DNA from: Schizophyllum amplum
Taxonomy: Eukaryota; Basidiomycota; Agaricomycetes; Agaricales; Schizophyllaceae
Reading direction: 5' to 3'
Length of the DNA: 64,000 bases
Assembly: GCA_007026445.1 (NCBI GenBank)
Contig: VDMD01000011.1
Location: 372,001-436,000 of the forward strand
Below, one piece after another: positions 23,901 to 35,565 of the stretch (positions are counted from its first letter, which is position 1; each line of letters opens with the position of its first letter). Both the position numbers and the translations under genes were made by a program. Under the pieces are notes generated by a model. It did not search any database, was not told the origin of the DNA, and was given only the letters and a program-made list of their open reading frames with translations.

Positions 23901-26325
23901 TCCGAGCACGCCGCGTACCATCATGGCGAGCAAAGTCTGACGATGACCATCGTCAACTTGGCGCAGGACTACGTGGGCAGCAACAACATCAACTTGTTGA
24001 TGCCGAACGGTCAGTATGGTACGCGCGACCAGGGTGGCAAAGACCATGCCGCTGCGAGGTACATCTTCACTGAGCTGTCGCCCATGACGAGGGCGCTGTT
24101 CCATACTGCGGACGAGCCGCTGTTGAAGCAACAGAAGGAGGATAACCAGCTCGTGGAGCCAGAGTACTACATGCCGGTCATTCCGATGGTACTGGTCAAT
24201 GGCGCGGATGGTATCGGCACGGGTGAGCAAGGTTTCCCGTTCTTTTGATTTGAGTGCTTATTCAATGTCTAGGCTGGAGCACGAGCGTTCCCTCGTACAA
24301 CCCGACTGACATCGTTGCAAACATCCGACGCCTGATGAACGGGGAGGAGCAGATCCCGATGCTCCCCTGGTGGCGAGGGTTCAACGGTGAAATCAAGGTG
24401 ATCGGGAAGAACAAGTACGATGTGACTGGTATCGCACGCAAGATCAACGACACGCAGGTCGAAATCACTGAGCTGCCGATTCACAAGTGGACACAGAACT
24501 TCAAGGCCGATCTCGAGTCCTTGATGGTGTCAGAGAAGGGCGATCCCCCGGTCAAGGTTCGTCTACGGCGTTGAGGGATGGGTTCATTTGGCTAACAAGA
24601 GGACACAGACGTACACGGAGCACCACGACAATACCAACGTCCACTTCATCATCACGATGAGCGCTGCGGAGCTAAAGAAAGCGGAAGAGTTGGGCTTCGT
24701 GGAGTACTTCAAGCTCACGACGAAGATCAGCACCGCAAACATGATCTGCTTCAACTTTGACGCCAAGATCACGAGGTACGACTCGCCTGAGGAGATCATC
24801 GAAGAGTACTACCCGCAACGCCTGGCGTATTACCAGAAGCGCAAGGTACGAGTTGCAATGGCTGTTCAAGCGAATGCCGCTAATACGGGACCGCAGGATT
24901 TCTTGGCGGACGAGCTGCAATATCAGCTGTCCAAGTTGAGCAACCAGATGCGGTTCATCAAGATGATCGTCGACAAGGAGCTCGTTGTGAGCAACCGCAA
25001 GAAAGTCGACCTCATCGCGGAGTTGCGCAAGCTGGACTTCCGCCCCTTCCCGAAGATCTCGAAGGCCAAGGAGGCTGGCGAGGACGAGCCCGTGCTGGAA
25101 CAGGAGGAGGAGGAAGAGGACAGCAAGGACAGCGACATGAACGTGTACGACTACCTCTTGAACATGGCCATTCACAGCTTGACGCGCGAGAGGGTATTGT
25201 CACTACATTTTCGCCTTTGCATGCATGACTAATAAGTGGACAGATTGAGAAGATGCGGAAGCAGTGCCAGGACAAGGAGGGCGAGCTCATCACGCTCCTG
25301 GAGAAGTCGCCGAAGCAGATGTGGAATGAGGACCTCGACGAGTTTCTCGTCCACTGGGATGTGAGTGACATCATGCGACGCTCGAACCGCAACTGACTTC
25401 GTATAGGCATCGCTCAAGGAGTGGGAGGCCAAGAAGGAGACCGACAGCACTGGCAAGAAGATCAAGCGCAAGCAGAAGCCTTTGCTCACGCGCAAGTCCC
25501 TCGGCGAGAAGCGTAGCAAGGATTCCGACGACGAAGACTTCAAGCCAACGAAGGCCGCGCCGAAGAAGCGAGCTGCACCCCAGTCGAAAGCGGCGGGAAC
25601 GTCCAAGACAGCGAAGGCAGCGGTGAAGAAGGAGGAAAGCGACGACGACGAGCGACCACCATCTGCACCAAAGAGGGGGACGGCGGCCAAGAAGGCGATG
25701 AAGGACGACTCGGATGACGACTTTGATATGTTGCCAGCACCGAAGTCTGCGGCAGCGAAGAAGGCGCCGACCAAGAAGAGGAAGAGTAGCGACGATAGCG
25801 ACATCGAGATGACGGACGCACCGCCGGCGAAGAAGGCTCCTCAGCGGCGAGCGCCAGCGAAGAAAGCCGTCGTTGACACGGATTCGGATTCGGACGTCGA
25901 GGTTTTGCCTACTGCGAAGGGTAAGGGCAGGGCGGCGCCTAAGCGGAAATCGTCAGTACCCCTCGTTTCTGTCTCAAACTACTTATTGACCGATTATCAG
26001 TTTGGACAGGGAGTCCGACGATGACAACGACGAAGAGGCGCCGCCAGCGAAGAAGAAAGCGCAGACGTCCATGACCGACTTCATGAAGAAGCCCGGCGCC
26101 TCGAAGCCCACGACGACGCAGCGCAAGGTGTCCAAGCCTACGAAGCCGCCATCGCCGCCGAAGAAGGCGAAGAAGGCGGTCGTCAGCGACGACGATGACG
26201 AGCTGGACATGAGCTTTGATACACTTCCTGCTCCGCCGCCGCGCACGGCGGCGCCGAGGAGAGGAGCTGCTGCTGCCGCGAGGAAGTACGTTGATATCTC
26301 TGACGAGGACGAGGACGATGATTAG
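20926..26325 (+). CDS. TOP2: DNA topoisomerase II
   Basis: 17 exons: join(20926..21012, 21062..21316, 21369..21551, 21602..22541, 22591..22684, 22738..23053, 23108..23224, 23274..23378, 23432..23596, 23644..23829, 23877..24222, 24273..24556, 24609..24845, 24897..25193, 25244..25360, 25407..25951, 26001..26325), 1,532 residues. It passes one DNA duplex through another using ATP. Seen in order: Lys/Ala-rich N-terminal extension; GHKL ATPase with NAADNK and GGRNGYGAKLAN; TOPRIM with EGDSA (Glu ~547) and DQDHDGSH (Asp ~626/628); breakage-reunion core with EHAAYHHGEQSL and the active-site Tyr in AAARYIFTEL (about 878); long Lys/Asp/Glu-rich C-terminal tail with nuclear-localisation character. The tail contains QTSMTDFM (about 1446-1453), close to a PCNA-interacting box. 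Length is typical of fungal TOP2. The 3' end converges with Dbp3. Confidence 0.97.
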
Positions 26326-26601
26326 ATGAGTACGATGCATCGTCTGGCGCGTTTCCTTATGTATGCCCCTCTCATGCTTATGCCTGTGTATTGGTACCGT
26401 TTGTACTGATGAGTCCGGAAGAATGATCATGTTTCGTTCGCGAAATGACAGTGAGATGAGGGCCACACGTCAACGTTCTTGGTATAGTGACCGGCCTTAT
26501 TTGCTCTCCTCTGAGGCTGCTGAACATAGATAGATGATGCTAGATGGGTACGAAGTACATCTTAAATCGTGAAGATATACGCTCCGACACATAGTACACG
26601 C

Positions 26602-29157
26602 TCAGGTGAAAGTAAGCTTCGTAGGCGCCTTCGGTACGGCGATGTCGTCGCGGAAGAAAGCGCCGTAGACGCTATGTTCCTTCTTTTTAATGGTCATCGG
26701 GAACTTCTTGAGCCCCTCGCACTGGAAGCCGCTATCATGCAGAACGCGCGCGAGCTCGCCAGCCAGCGCGCGCTCGTGGCCTTCGCCCGTAAAGAACGTG
26801 ATTGACTTGCCGGACTTGCCCCCGCGACCTGTGCCACAAATTCGTCAGCACACACAGCCCATTCACCACGCATTCCTCACTTACCCGTTCTGCCGATCCG
26901 GTGGATATAGTCCTCGATCGTGAGGGGGAACGTGTAGTTGATGACGAGCCCGACGTTCGCGATGTCGAGGCCGCGGGCGGCGACGTCGGTGGCGACGAGG
27001 AGGTTGGTCTTGCCGGTCTTGAAGGCGTCGAGGGCCTCGATGCGCGCGCTTTGCGACATGTCGCCGCTGAGGCCGCCGACGGAGAAGCCCTGGCGGCGCA
27101 GCGTCTGCTCCACGCGCGAGCACTCCTTTTTGTAGAGGGCGAAGACGAGGACGCGGGATTCGTCCATGCCGGCGGCAACCTTTTTGAGATTGGCGTTGCG
27201 GAGGAGGGCAGTGAGGCGGGAGCTGAAGAGGATGTAAGTAAATGGGTGGATCAGTGGATCAGTGAAAAGGAGGGGGGAGGTACGACGCACTCTTTCTGCC
27301 GCCCGTCATCGAGGACTTCGACCACTTGCTCGACGCGGCTGTTTGCGGTGAGGTCGTCACTGCCGACGGTGACGCGGACGGGGTCCCTTTGAAAGGACGC
27401 TGCGAGTCTGCGGACGGACTCGGGCCAAGTGGCGCTGACTAGGGCGGGGTGTGAGTGTCTGTTATAATATTTCAAGCCGCAGGATACACGCACACATGAG
27501 CGTCTGCCGCTCAGCGAGCGGCTTCGTGGCAGAGATGATATTCCGAATATCGTTCTCGAACCCCTTGTCCAGCATCCGGTCGGCTTCATCCAAAACCAGG
27601 TAGTCGACGCTGTGAACATAATCGGTCAGCGTCCGCCCCTCTCCATCCCAGTGCCATAAAAAACACTCCACGACCCTCTGTCCCACTCACCCACTCAGAT
27701 CGCACGCCCCATCGTTCATCAGGTCCAATATCCTGCCCGGCGTGCCCACCACGATCCGCGTCGTCATCCCATCCTTCGCCCGGCTCGCATTCCGCAACAT
27801 GCGCACCTGCCCCTCCTTCGGCACGCCGCCGAACACGGCGACGCTGGCGATACCGAAGGGCTTGCCGAGCGCGGAGAGCGTGTCGTGCGTCTGGATCGCG
27901 AGCTCGCGCGTGGGCGCGACGACGAGGACGGAGACGGTGGCGGTGGGGGAGGATTTGGAGGTGGTGTTGGAGGTGGACTTGCTGGATTTGCCGGCACTGA
28001 TGAGCCGGCTGAGGGCGGGGATGCCGAAGGCTAGGGTTTTGCCACTGGAATAAAAAACATGATTAAAGGAGTGTTCGGGGGGTGAGTCATTGCAGGAAAT
28101 GCGCCACTCACCTCCCCGTCTCTGCGATTCCGACCACGTCCCTCCCCTCCAGGGCGGGCGGCCACGTGCAGGCCTGCACCGGCGTGGGCTCCTTGAAGCC
28201 GGCGAACGAGGGCCGGAGGGCGTCTGGAATCGCGAGCTGCGCGAAGGAGACGACGGGTGTAGGCTGCGGGACGCCATCGGGGGTGTGGATAGTGATGGCG
28301 TGCTTGGCGAGGAAGGCGGTGATGGCGGCGGCGGTGGGTTGGGCAGTGGTAGTGGAGGGTTGTGCGGTGGACGTGGGAGTAGGTTGAACGGTGGAAGAGG
28401 ACGACGCCTCGAGCTTGGCTTTCTTCTTGGCCTTCTTCTCGGTCTTGGGTGCCTCGGAGGTAGATGTGGAGGGCGCGGCGGCCTCCTCGCGCTTGCGCTT
28501 CTTCTTCTGCTCTTTTGAGGGTTCTGTGAGGCCTGTGTGAGTGGATTGTCCGGCGCTGTAAACAAAGGGAACACTCACCCTCGGTATCCTCCTCCGGCGC
28601 GTCCTCCTCGACGTGCTTCTTCTTCTTTTTCTTCTTTTCTGGTTCGTGTGCGCCTGGGATGAGGCTTATCAGCATGAATGTGTGGAGGGGATGAAAAGGG
28701 ATGCGGATGGGAAGGAGGATATAGATGTCAAGGAAATTGGTTACGGGAGGGATGGAAAAGGTGAGGATGGAGGACAGTAAATGACAGGTAAATGATACTG
28801 ATGAGTGAATGGAGGGAGCGAAACAGTGGAGGAGCGATGTATGGGTTTTGGACGTCGGAAGGAAAGAATACCAGCTCACTTACCATCTTCCCGATCCTCC
28901 TCCTCCTGCTTATCCACGGCCTCCTCGAGCTTCCGCTTCCGCTTCTCTTCCTTCTTCTTCTCCTTGCGCTCCTTCTTCTCGCGCTTCTTGCGCGCAGCCT
29001 CGTCCTCGTCGTCTTCCGTGGCCGCGGTAGTCTCCGCCGCTGGTGCCTCTGCAGCAGCAGTCGCGGTCGCGTCGGCCATGTCTACGTCTTGCATAGTCGC
29101 CTTCACCTTCGCCTTCTTATCCTTCTTGCTCTTCTTGGGAGCCGCGTCGTTGGACAT
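26602..29157 (-). CDS. DBP3: ATP-dependent RNA helicase Dbp3-type (DEAD box)
   Basis: Exons are complement(join(26602..26828, 26885..27222, 27291..27438, 27494..27609, 27691..28044, 28112..28532, 28579..28653, 28884..29157)), 650 residues. Motifs appear in order: Q-region [16 protein letters not shown], motif I AETGSGKT, Ia PTRELA, GG, Ib [26 protein letters not shown] region [10 protein letters not shown] and [21 protein letters not shown]. The pattern with QACTWP and SATWP fits Dbp3, a nucleolar helicase for 60S/pre-rRNA processing. The N-terminal ~220 residues are mostly Lys/Glu-rich (runs such as EKKKKKKK), typical of a nucleolar targeting tail. The second intron from the 5' end is short (46 nt) while the first is 230 nt. 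The start ATG at 29157 is the first in frame. Assignment to Dbp3 rather than another DEAD protein is likely but not certain. Confidence 0.9.
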
Positions 29158-30973
29158 GGTGCGCGTGCTTACAGATACAAAGCAGGGACTGGTGATGGGG
29201 GAATGGGCGATGGGGGGAAGGGACGATGGGGGATGGGCGATCGGGGTACACTCACGGTGATCGGGCGGCACAAAACGATGTGGTGATCGGGGTCGGGCCG
29301 CGGATCCGAAAGGCATCAAGGTGAACATGTCATGTGACGTGGAGGTGAAGTTGCTCGGAGTGGGAGGATAATTGTTGACTTTGTTGGCAGCAATGTAGGG
29401 GGAGGCAGAACGTTACAAAGAGGCTCGTGCGTGGAAGCGTGTATCATCATCTTCACCTGGATGTTACGGTACAGTGCTAGGTTTTTACATAGTAGGTCCG
29501 TGTTGAGGAGCTTGCAATAATAATAATAATAAGCGATATTCCTTCGAGTCACTGCACGAGCGGAATTGGTGCGTCAACAGCCATACTTGTGAAGCCGAGG
29601 GTCAACTTTGCGCACTCAATTATAGACTGGCGAAAGCCGACGTCGACGTCTTTGATGTGGGCATCCGTAGGGGAAGTAGAGTCGCGGAAGACGCCGGCCC
29701 AGATGCCAGTGACGGGACTGATAAGCAATTTGGCCTGGGACTCTTTGTCCTCGTTCTCGGCGGCTTATTCCTAGTCCTCGAGAGATTGATCCTCGTCCTC
29801 GACGGCTTTGTCCTCGACGACCGTCTTGAAATGGACGACGTCGATGGTTCATACATGTCCTTCTCACTGATGAGAAACAGGAACTAGCGAGGATGAGTAA
29901 ACAGGCCACTCAACAACTCCAAGGCACTTGAGTGAATAGCCACAAGACACCGCTGAAGTCATCGAGCGCAGTGCTGCGTAAGTGTAGGCATCGTGACTCG
30001 AGGAACCACCACAGCGATAGACGGGGCACGACGATGACTAGTCAGACTAGCGTTCAAATACAGAGTTAGCTTACTGGGCGTGATTACTACTTACTGTCCC
30101 TACAAGCGCAGTCGACCGAAGAGACTAAGACTAGCAGTGACTTAACAGCCCTATGACTGCATGTGAATCATGATATAGCGAGCCAGCCGTTTCGAGCTCT
30201 TGAAGACTATCTGCCGGATACTCGTGACCGCGTTCAACAATAGGGAGGTCGAGCTAATAGGGAGTGGTGGAGTGGTGCGCCTAGGACGTCTCACCGTCAC
30301 CGATGACCGTTAGCGAGGCTGAGGGGACACGGAAGAGTATGCATTATGTCAACGGTGGCTCTTTTCGAGATGTGTTACCCGGTTACATGGCCGGAACAGC
30401 AGCTGGTAAGCAGTGCATGGCAGAGAGCGGTAGCGCCGTCCGATACGGAGCGCGGTGCCGGTGCCGAGGGGACGTGTAATAGGAGCTTGATGCTACAGTC
30501 GAGGAGTGAAAAGCAGGTAGGCAGTTGGCGCGAGCGAGTGGGGGATACGGACGATAACCTGCGATGAGATGAGAGCAGGAGAGCGAGACAAAGGTTGCCC
30601 AAAAGCGGCACGATCGCGGTGGAGGGGCCATCATCATCATCCATCATGATTAGATAAAGCGCCTGACGTAACGCTGTTCTCCTGCACCGGAACCGTGCTC
30701 CCCCCTGTCCACGCTTGTTCTCCTGCTTCCATCTCGTCTCCAGCACTCATCCTCGTTCTCCTTGTATTTCACCACCAACTTATCAACAGCAAAAGCCCGC
30801 TGCGCGCCCTCCTCCCGCCCGCGCGCGCCATCAGCAGCACCTGCCCGGTCCTCAGCTTCAGCCCCCGGGTCATCTGAGCGCTTCCTGCATCACCGACGGA
30901 GGTGCTTGCCATTTAAATCGGATATTCGAGCGCGTACAAAGAGACAGCAGCCCCAGCAAGAGTAGTGCCGACC
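29158..30973. other. 1.8-kb intergenic region between divergent genes
   Basis: Between the starts of Dbp3 (-) and the oxysterol-binding protein (+). Nothing coding was recognised. It includes a short AAT microsatellite (about 29,515-29,531) and a small imperfect repeat around 29,740-29,830 built on TCCTCG. A CAT-rich tract lies near 30,630. It must contain both promoters. Confidence 0.45.
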
Positions 30974-33666
30974 ATGATGGGTTTCTTCAGCAGCACGGCG
31001 TCGCATATCAAAGGCGCCAAGTCCGAGGACAAGGCCCCGGAAGACACTGAGCCCGATGACACGTCGATTCTGTGCGTTCTCTGCCCAGGGGCGCGCCCGC
31101 GCGCCTCGTCGACCACGATTGCTGACGCGCGCTACGCAGGGACGAGAACGAGGGGTCGATCATCATGTCGTTGATTTCGCAGCTGAGGTGCGTGCGCGAC
31201 GATCTTGCGAGCTGAGACGCCTAAACTCATCCGACTTCGCAATGCAGAGTGGGCATGGATCTGTCCCGGGTGACGTTCCCGACGTTCGTCCTCGAGCCGC
31301 GCAGCATGCTGGAACGCATCACGGACTTTATGTCCCATCCCGATCTCATCTTTGGGTACGTGCGCGGCCCGTGAACCTCGGCATGGGCTGACGGCGTGTG
31401 CGCGACCGCAGAGCGGAGAAGCTCGATGACCCGGAGGAGCGATTCCTACGCGTCTTGCAATATTACCTCGCTGGATGGCACATCAAGCCGAAGGGCGTAA
31501 AGAAACCGTACGTTATTTGCCATCCCAAGTTCACGGCCCTGCGATTCCGGTCCTGACCGATTTCCGTGCTGCATAGATACAATCCTGTGCTCGGCGAGTT
31601 CTTCCGCTGCCGATATGATTACGCGAACGGGACGCAGGGATTCTACATCGCGGAGCAAGGTGCACATTTCTCGCATTTGTGGCGATACCCCATCTACAAC
31701 ACCGTCCACCTTCCACCGCCGACTTACGCCCTTGCGATACACCCACCCCTCATACATTTATCTGTCTCGCCCATGCTCCAGGCTAAACTCCCTCGCAACT
31801 TCTTTAACCTCCCTGTCTCTCGCCAACCTTTATCTTTTGCTAACCTCCTCTCCCTAGTCTCCCACCACCCCCCGATATCCGCCTTCTACTACACCTCGCC
31901 CGAGAACCACGTGAGCGTCATCGGCGAGCTACGGCCCAAGTCCAAGTTCTTGGGCAACAGCGTGTCGACGACTATGGAGGGCGAGAACCGGGTCGTGCTG
32001 CATGGGGCTCCGGGGGATGGGGGTGAGTTTGAAGCCCATATCCGCCCTCCGCCCAAAATCCATCCTTCTCAACTCTTTCCAACATTCCCTCACCCACTCG
32101 TTGCCTCACTCATCACCCGCTGACACGCCCACGACTACTATCCACCCAATATAAACGGCGCGCTCACCACACCATCTGACAGACTACGTGATAACGATGC
32201 CGAACATGTACGCGCGCGGGATCCTGTTCGGCAAGATGGTGCTCGAGCTGGGCGACACGTGCACGGCCACGAACGAGGTCAACGATATGCATTGCGATTT
32301 GGAGTTTAAGACGAAGGTGAGTGTGCGGGGGCGGGTAATTGGGGTGTTTTGGTGAATTGTGGCGGTCGTTGTGGTTGGCGGTTGGCGTGCGCATACTTTG
32401 TGGCGCGCATATATGCGGCTCCGGCCCACCGTCTGCGAGCATACATGCGGTGTCGTCGCGCACATAGCTGGTGCTTTTCTGTTTCCCCGTGCAAGGTCTT
32501 CGCTCGGGCTCCCCAATTCTTTCTCTCGTTTGAGACATCGTTCACTGCGGCTTCCCTCCCTTTACGTGCCTCCCCTCTTTTCATGTGTTGACCGCTTCCT
32601 CTCTTCACGCGCCTCTCTTCACGCGACTCTCTTCCTCTACTGACCGTCTCTTCCAGGGCTTCTTCTCGGGCACATACAACGCGATCGCAGCCCGGGTGCG
32701 GCATAAGGATCGGGAGGTGGGCGAGATTACGGGGCGTTGGAGCCATGTGATGGAGTTCAAGGATACGAAGGTGTGTGGTGCCTCTTTAGTTACGGTTATG
32801 TGTTCTTCTGTTATGTGTTCGTGCTGTTTGAGGCCAGGAGAGGTGTAGAAACAAGCGGATAGGCAACGGCCCCATGGCCGCCATCCATCGACCGATACCA
32901 CATTCATTGACTGTGGTGTAGGATGATATACTGACGATTCATGTCCTTACAGACAGGAAAGAAGCGCGTTTTGTTCGACGCAGTGAAGGACGGGCAGAAT
33001 GTGGCCCCGCAGTGGGTAGCGCCCGAGGAGGAGCAGGAGCCGAATGAGTCCAGGAGGTGAGTGGTCGATTATTCATCTGTGTTTGATGGATGAAAGTTGG
33101 TTGTGAGTTTGTGGCCGGCATTCGGGCTGGGGATTTTGTTGACTGGGGCTTTTGTTGACTTGCCTGGGACTTCATTGGCTTGCCTGGGACTTCATTGACG
33201 TGCCTGGCACCTTGACTGACCTACCTGGACTCTCACTGACCTTCCCTTTATACAGGCTTTGGACGGAACTGACAACAGCGATTCACGAGAAGAACATGGA
33301 CGCGGCGACGACGGCAAAGGCGAAGGTGGAGGACGCGCAGCGCGAGCGCAGGCGGCAGCTGGACGAGAGTGGGACGACACACGTGCCGCGGTTCTTCAAG
33401 GAGCATGATGGGCGGTGGGTGCCGAAGACATTGTGAGTGGTTCGCTCGTTTGTTCGCTGCTGCGTTGTCAGCTGGTGCGGGCGCCGTCATTGGAGATTTG
33501 GAGAATACCTTGGAGGATTTGGAAGATAACAGGGAGAACTGACAACGTTCCTTTGTCCGACAGGCTCAACACGACGAAGGACCCCAAGGACGCGAAGGCG
33601 GAGATCGAACAGTTCATATTTGCAACGGACATCCCGGCGCACAACCGCGGGTCGTCGGAGACATGA
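30974..33666 (+). CDS. Oxysterol-binding protein-related protein (Kes1/Osh4-like)
   Basis: 11 exons: join(30974..31071, 31140..31187, 31248..31355, 31412..31507, 31577..31659, 31858..32022, 32183..32316, 32657..32770, 32953..33056, 33256..33432, 33564..33666), 409 residues. The OSBP signature [14 protein letters not shown] spans an intron. Other family blocks are LVFEPRS-like [29 protein letters not shown], and GRWSHVMEF. There is no PH domain or ankyrin repeat, so it is the short, ligand-binding-domain-only type like yeast Kes1/Osh4, which exchanges sterol and PI4P between membranes. The real start is ATG 30974 (MMGFFSS); the GTG at 30965 is not a credible start. Introns here are variable: intron 5 is 198 nt, pyrimidine-rich, and intron 7 is 340 nt. 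Assignment to the ORP family is secure; which Osh member is uncertain. Confidence 0.93.
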
Positions 33667-35565
33667 TAAATACGGCCCCGCTCGTCAATTTCACCCGCCT
33701 CCCATACCTCACCTCCCTAGATCCTCTCCTACTTCACATCTGTGTGTGTACGCCGTCGTGTACAGCGCTCTCTCCCCATCCAACGTCCTCCGCCCGCCTC
33801 AGACAGCAAACGAAATCTCCCGCATCCCCTGTGCATCTTAGTCCCATCTCACGAACCAGTTAATGTACTCACTGCTCTCTCCGCTCTGCTGTGATTGGTC
33901 TACAATTATGTATTTACGAGCTGGGGAATCTAATACAAGCGTTCGAAGATCCATGGGTGGCGTGAAAGCTTCCGAAGGACAATTCGCGAAGAAGATGATA
34001 TCGGTAGCGGCGCGGGGCGCCAGTTCCCCGACTCTCTTTACAGTTTTGAATTGTTGTCCCAAGCACACTGCACTTGCTTCATGTCGATATTCTACGCGCG
34101 TAACTAGGCGGTGATCGATTGATCCTCAATGGGCGAGCGTTGCGCGTACTCTCGTCTCCCATGGAGGATCGAGATACCATCGGTAGCGCGGGCGATTTTG
34201 CAGAGTACGCATGGTGCCCACGATGAGTTTATGGACATGTAAGTATATGTCCCTAACATCCTCACAATGACTGAGGTACACAGCACTTAGGCTACAAGCG
34301 TGCTGCTTCATTGCGCCGCACCGCGCTTGCCGGGTGCCATCTCGAGTCTCGACACCGCGCTCTCAGTCATCCTTATTCATATCGCCCACGTCTAACTCCC
34401 AAGACTGTAATACGATACGCATGAATCCTCTACCTACCTGTGCAGTGCTGGGCCCCCATTGCTTAACGCAGTCAACTAAATTCCTTGCTGTACTCAGCTG
34501 AAATCAAGACAAGTGCAAGGGTAGACGTGATTCATAACCAAGCAAAACCTAGGTCAACACACTGATATGCCTTATCGGCCGCTGCCTTCATGGTTCGATG
34601 CGTCGGGCAGGACTCAGGCAGCAGTGCAAGCTGGACGCGCATCAGACTCGAAGGCTCCCGGCAGTTTAACTTTCCTCAGCCTGGAGATGTTGATATGTCA
34701 CGAGCAGGTCACGAGGCCCGTAACCTCCCGTAACAAGTCGTGAGTCGTGACCGCCCGAGTCCACCGTAACGCTACGGATTCCGCGCACTTCAGTGCGCGT
34801 CTGGGTGCCTACACTTGTGATATAGCTCGATCTGCTAGGTAGAGGACGAAAGGGGAGGCGGGGACGGGGTCTCCTGGAAAGGGAGATGATGGCAAACATA
34901 ACCAAAGGAAGTGTCGGACGCTCGGCCGAGAGGCGATTACCAGGAAAGGATTAATTGCGGTCGCTTGTACAGAGTGCCTGACCGTTTCTTGCCAGACAAA
35001 CCCTCCTTCCTTCGGAGAGTCGGGGAATCTGGAAGTTGAACCAGTCTGGAACATCCAGTCATGGTCATGCCGGTCATGTATCGCAAATCATGCTCGTTGT
35101 AGTTGAGAATTTGGGTCGACGTGGTTGCAGCCACATTTTCTTCATGTTGCTGGATCTGGCAAGGTTTGCTTGAGCACGTCGTTGTGAAGGAGAATTTGGT
35201 GTATAGCATTCCATTCCACTCCATCCCTAACCACGTACACGGGATATAGGCAAGTAAGTAGATCCCCAAAGGAAGGGTATTATATACAGCGCAGCCGGCC
35301 TAGCGACCGCGCAAGCGGCTGAGGGGCGGTGCAAGTACTTCGAAAGCCAGATGAGATGAGTAAGTAAATATATCCCAAATAGGCAGATGCGATGGTGAAA
35401 AGATCCGGGGTAAGCTCATCCAGTAAGTAGACAGTGCGAGTAGTGTATCAATGACAGGAGGGCGGTAACATAGGGTGCAGGAATATGTATGCATAAAATG
35501 ATGATGAGAAAACAACACGAGAAGGGAACAGGAGAGAAGGAAAGACGGGCGCGGAGGGGCGGCGT
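33667..35565. other. 1.9-kb convergent intergenic region
   Basis: Between the 3' ends of the oxysterol-binding protein gene and the coiled-coil gene. Short ORFs only, with no recognisable domain. A small imperfect palindrome (GGTCACGA near 34,708 and TCGTGACC near 34,743) is the only structure noticed. Confidence 0.45.
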
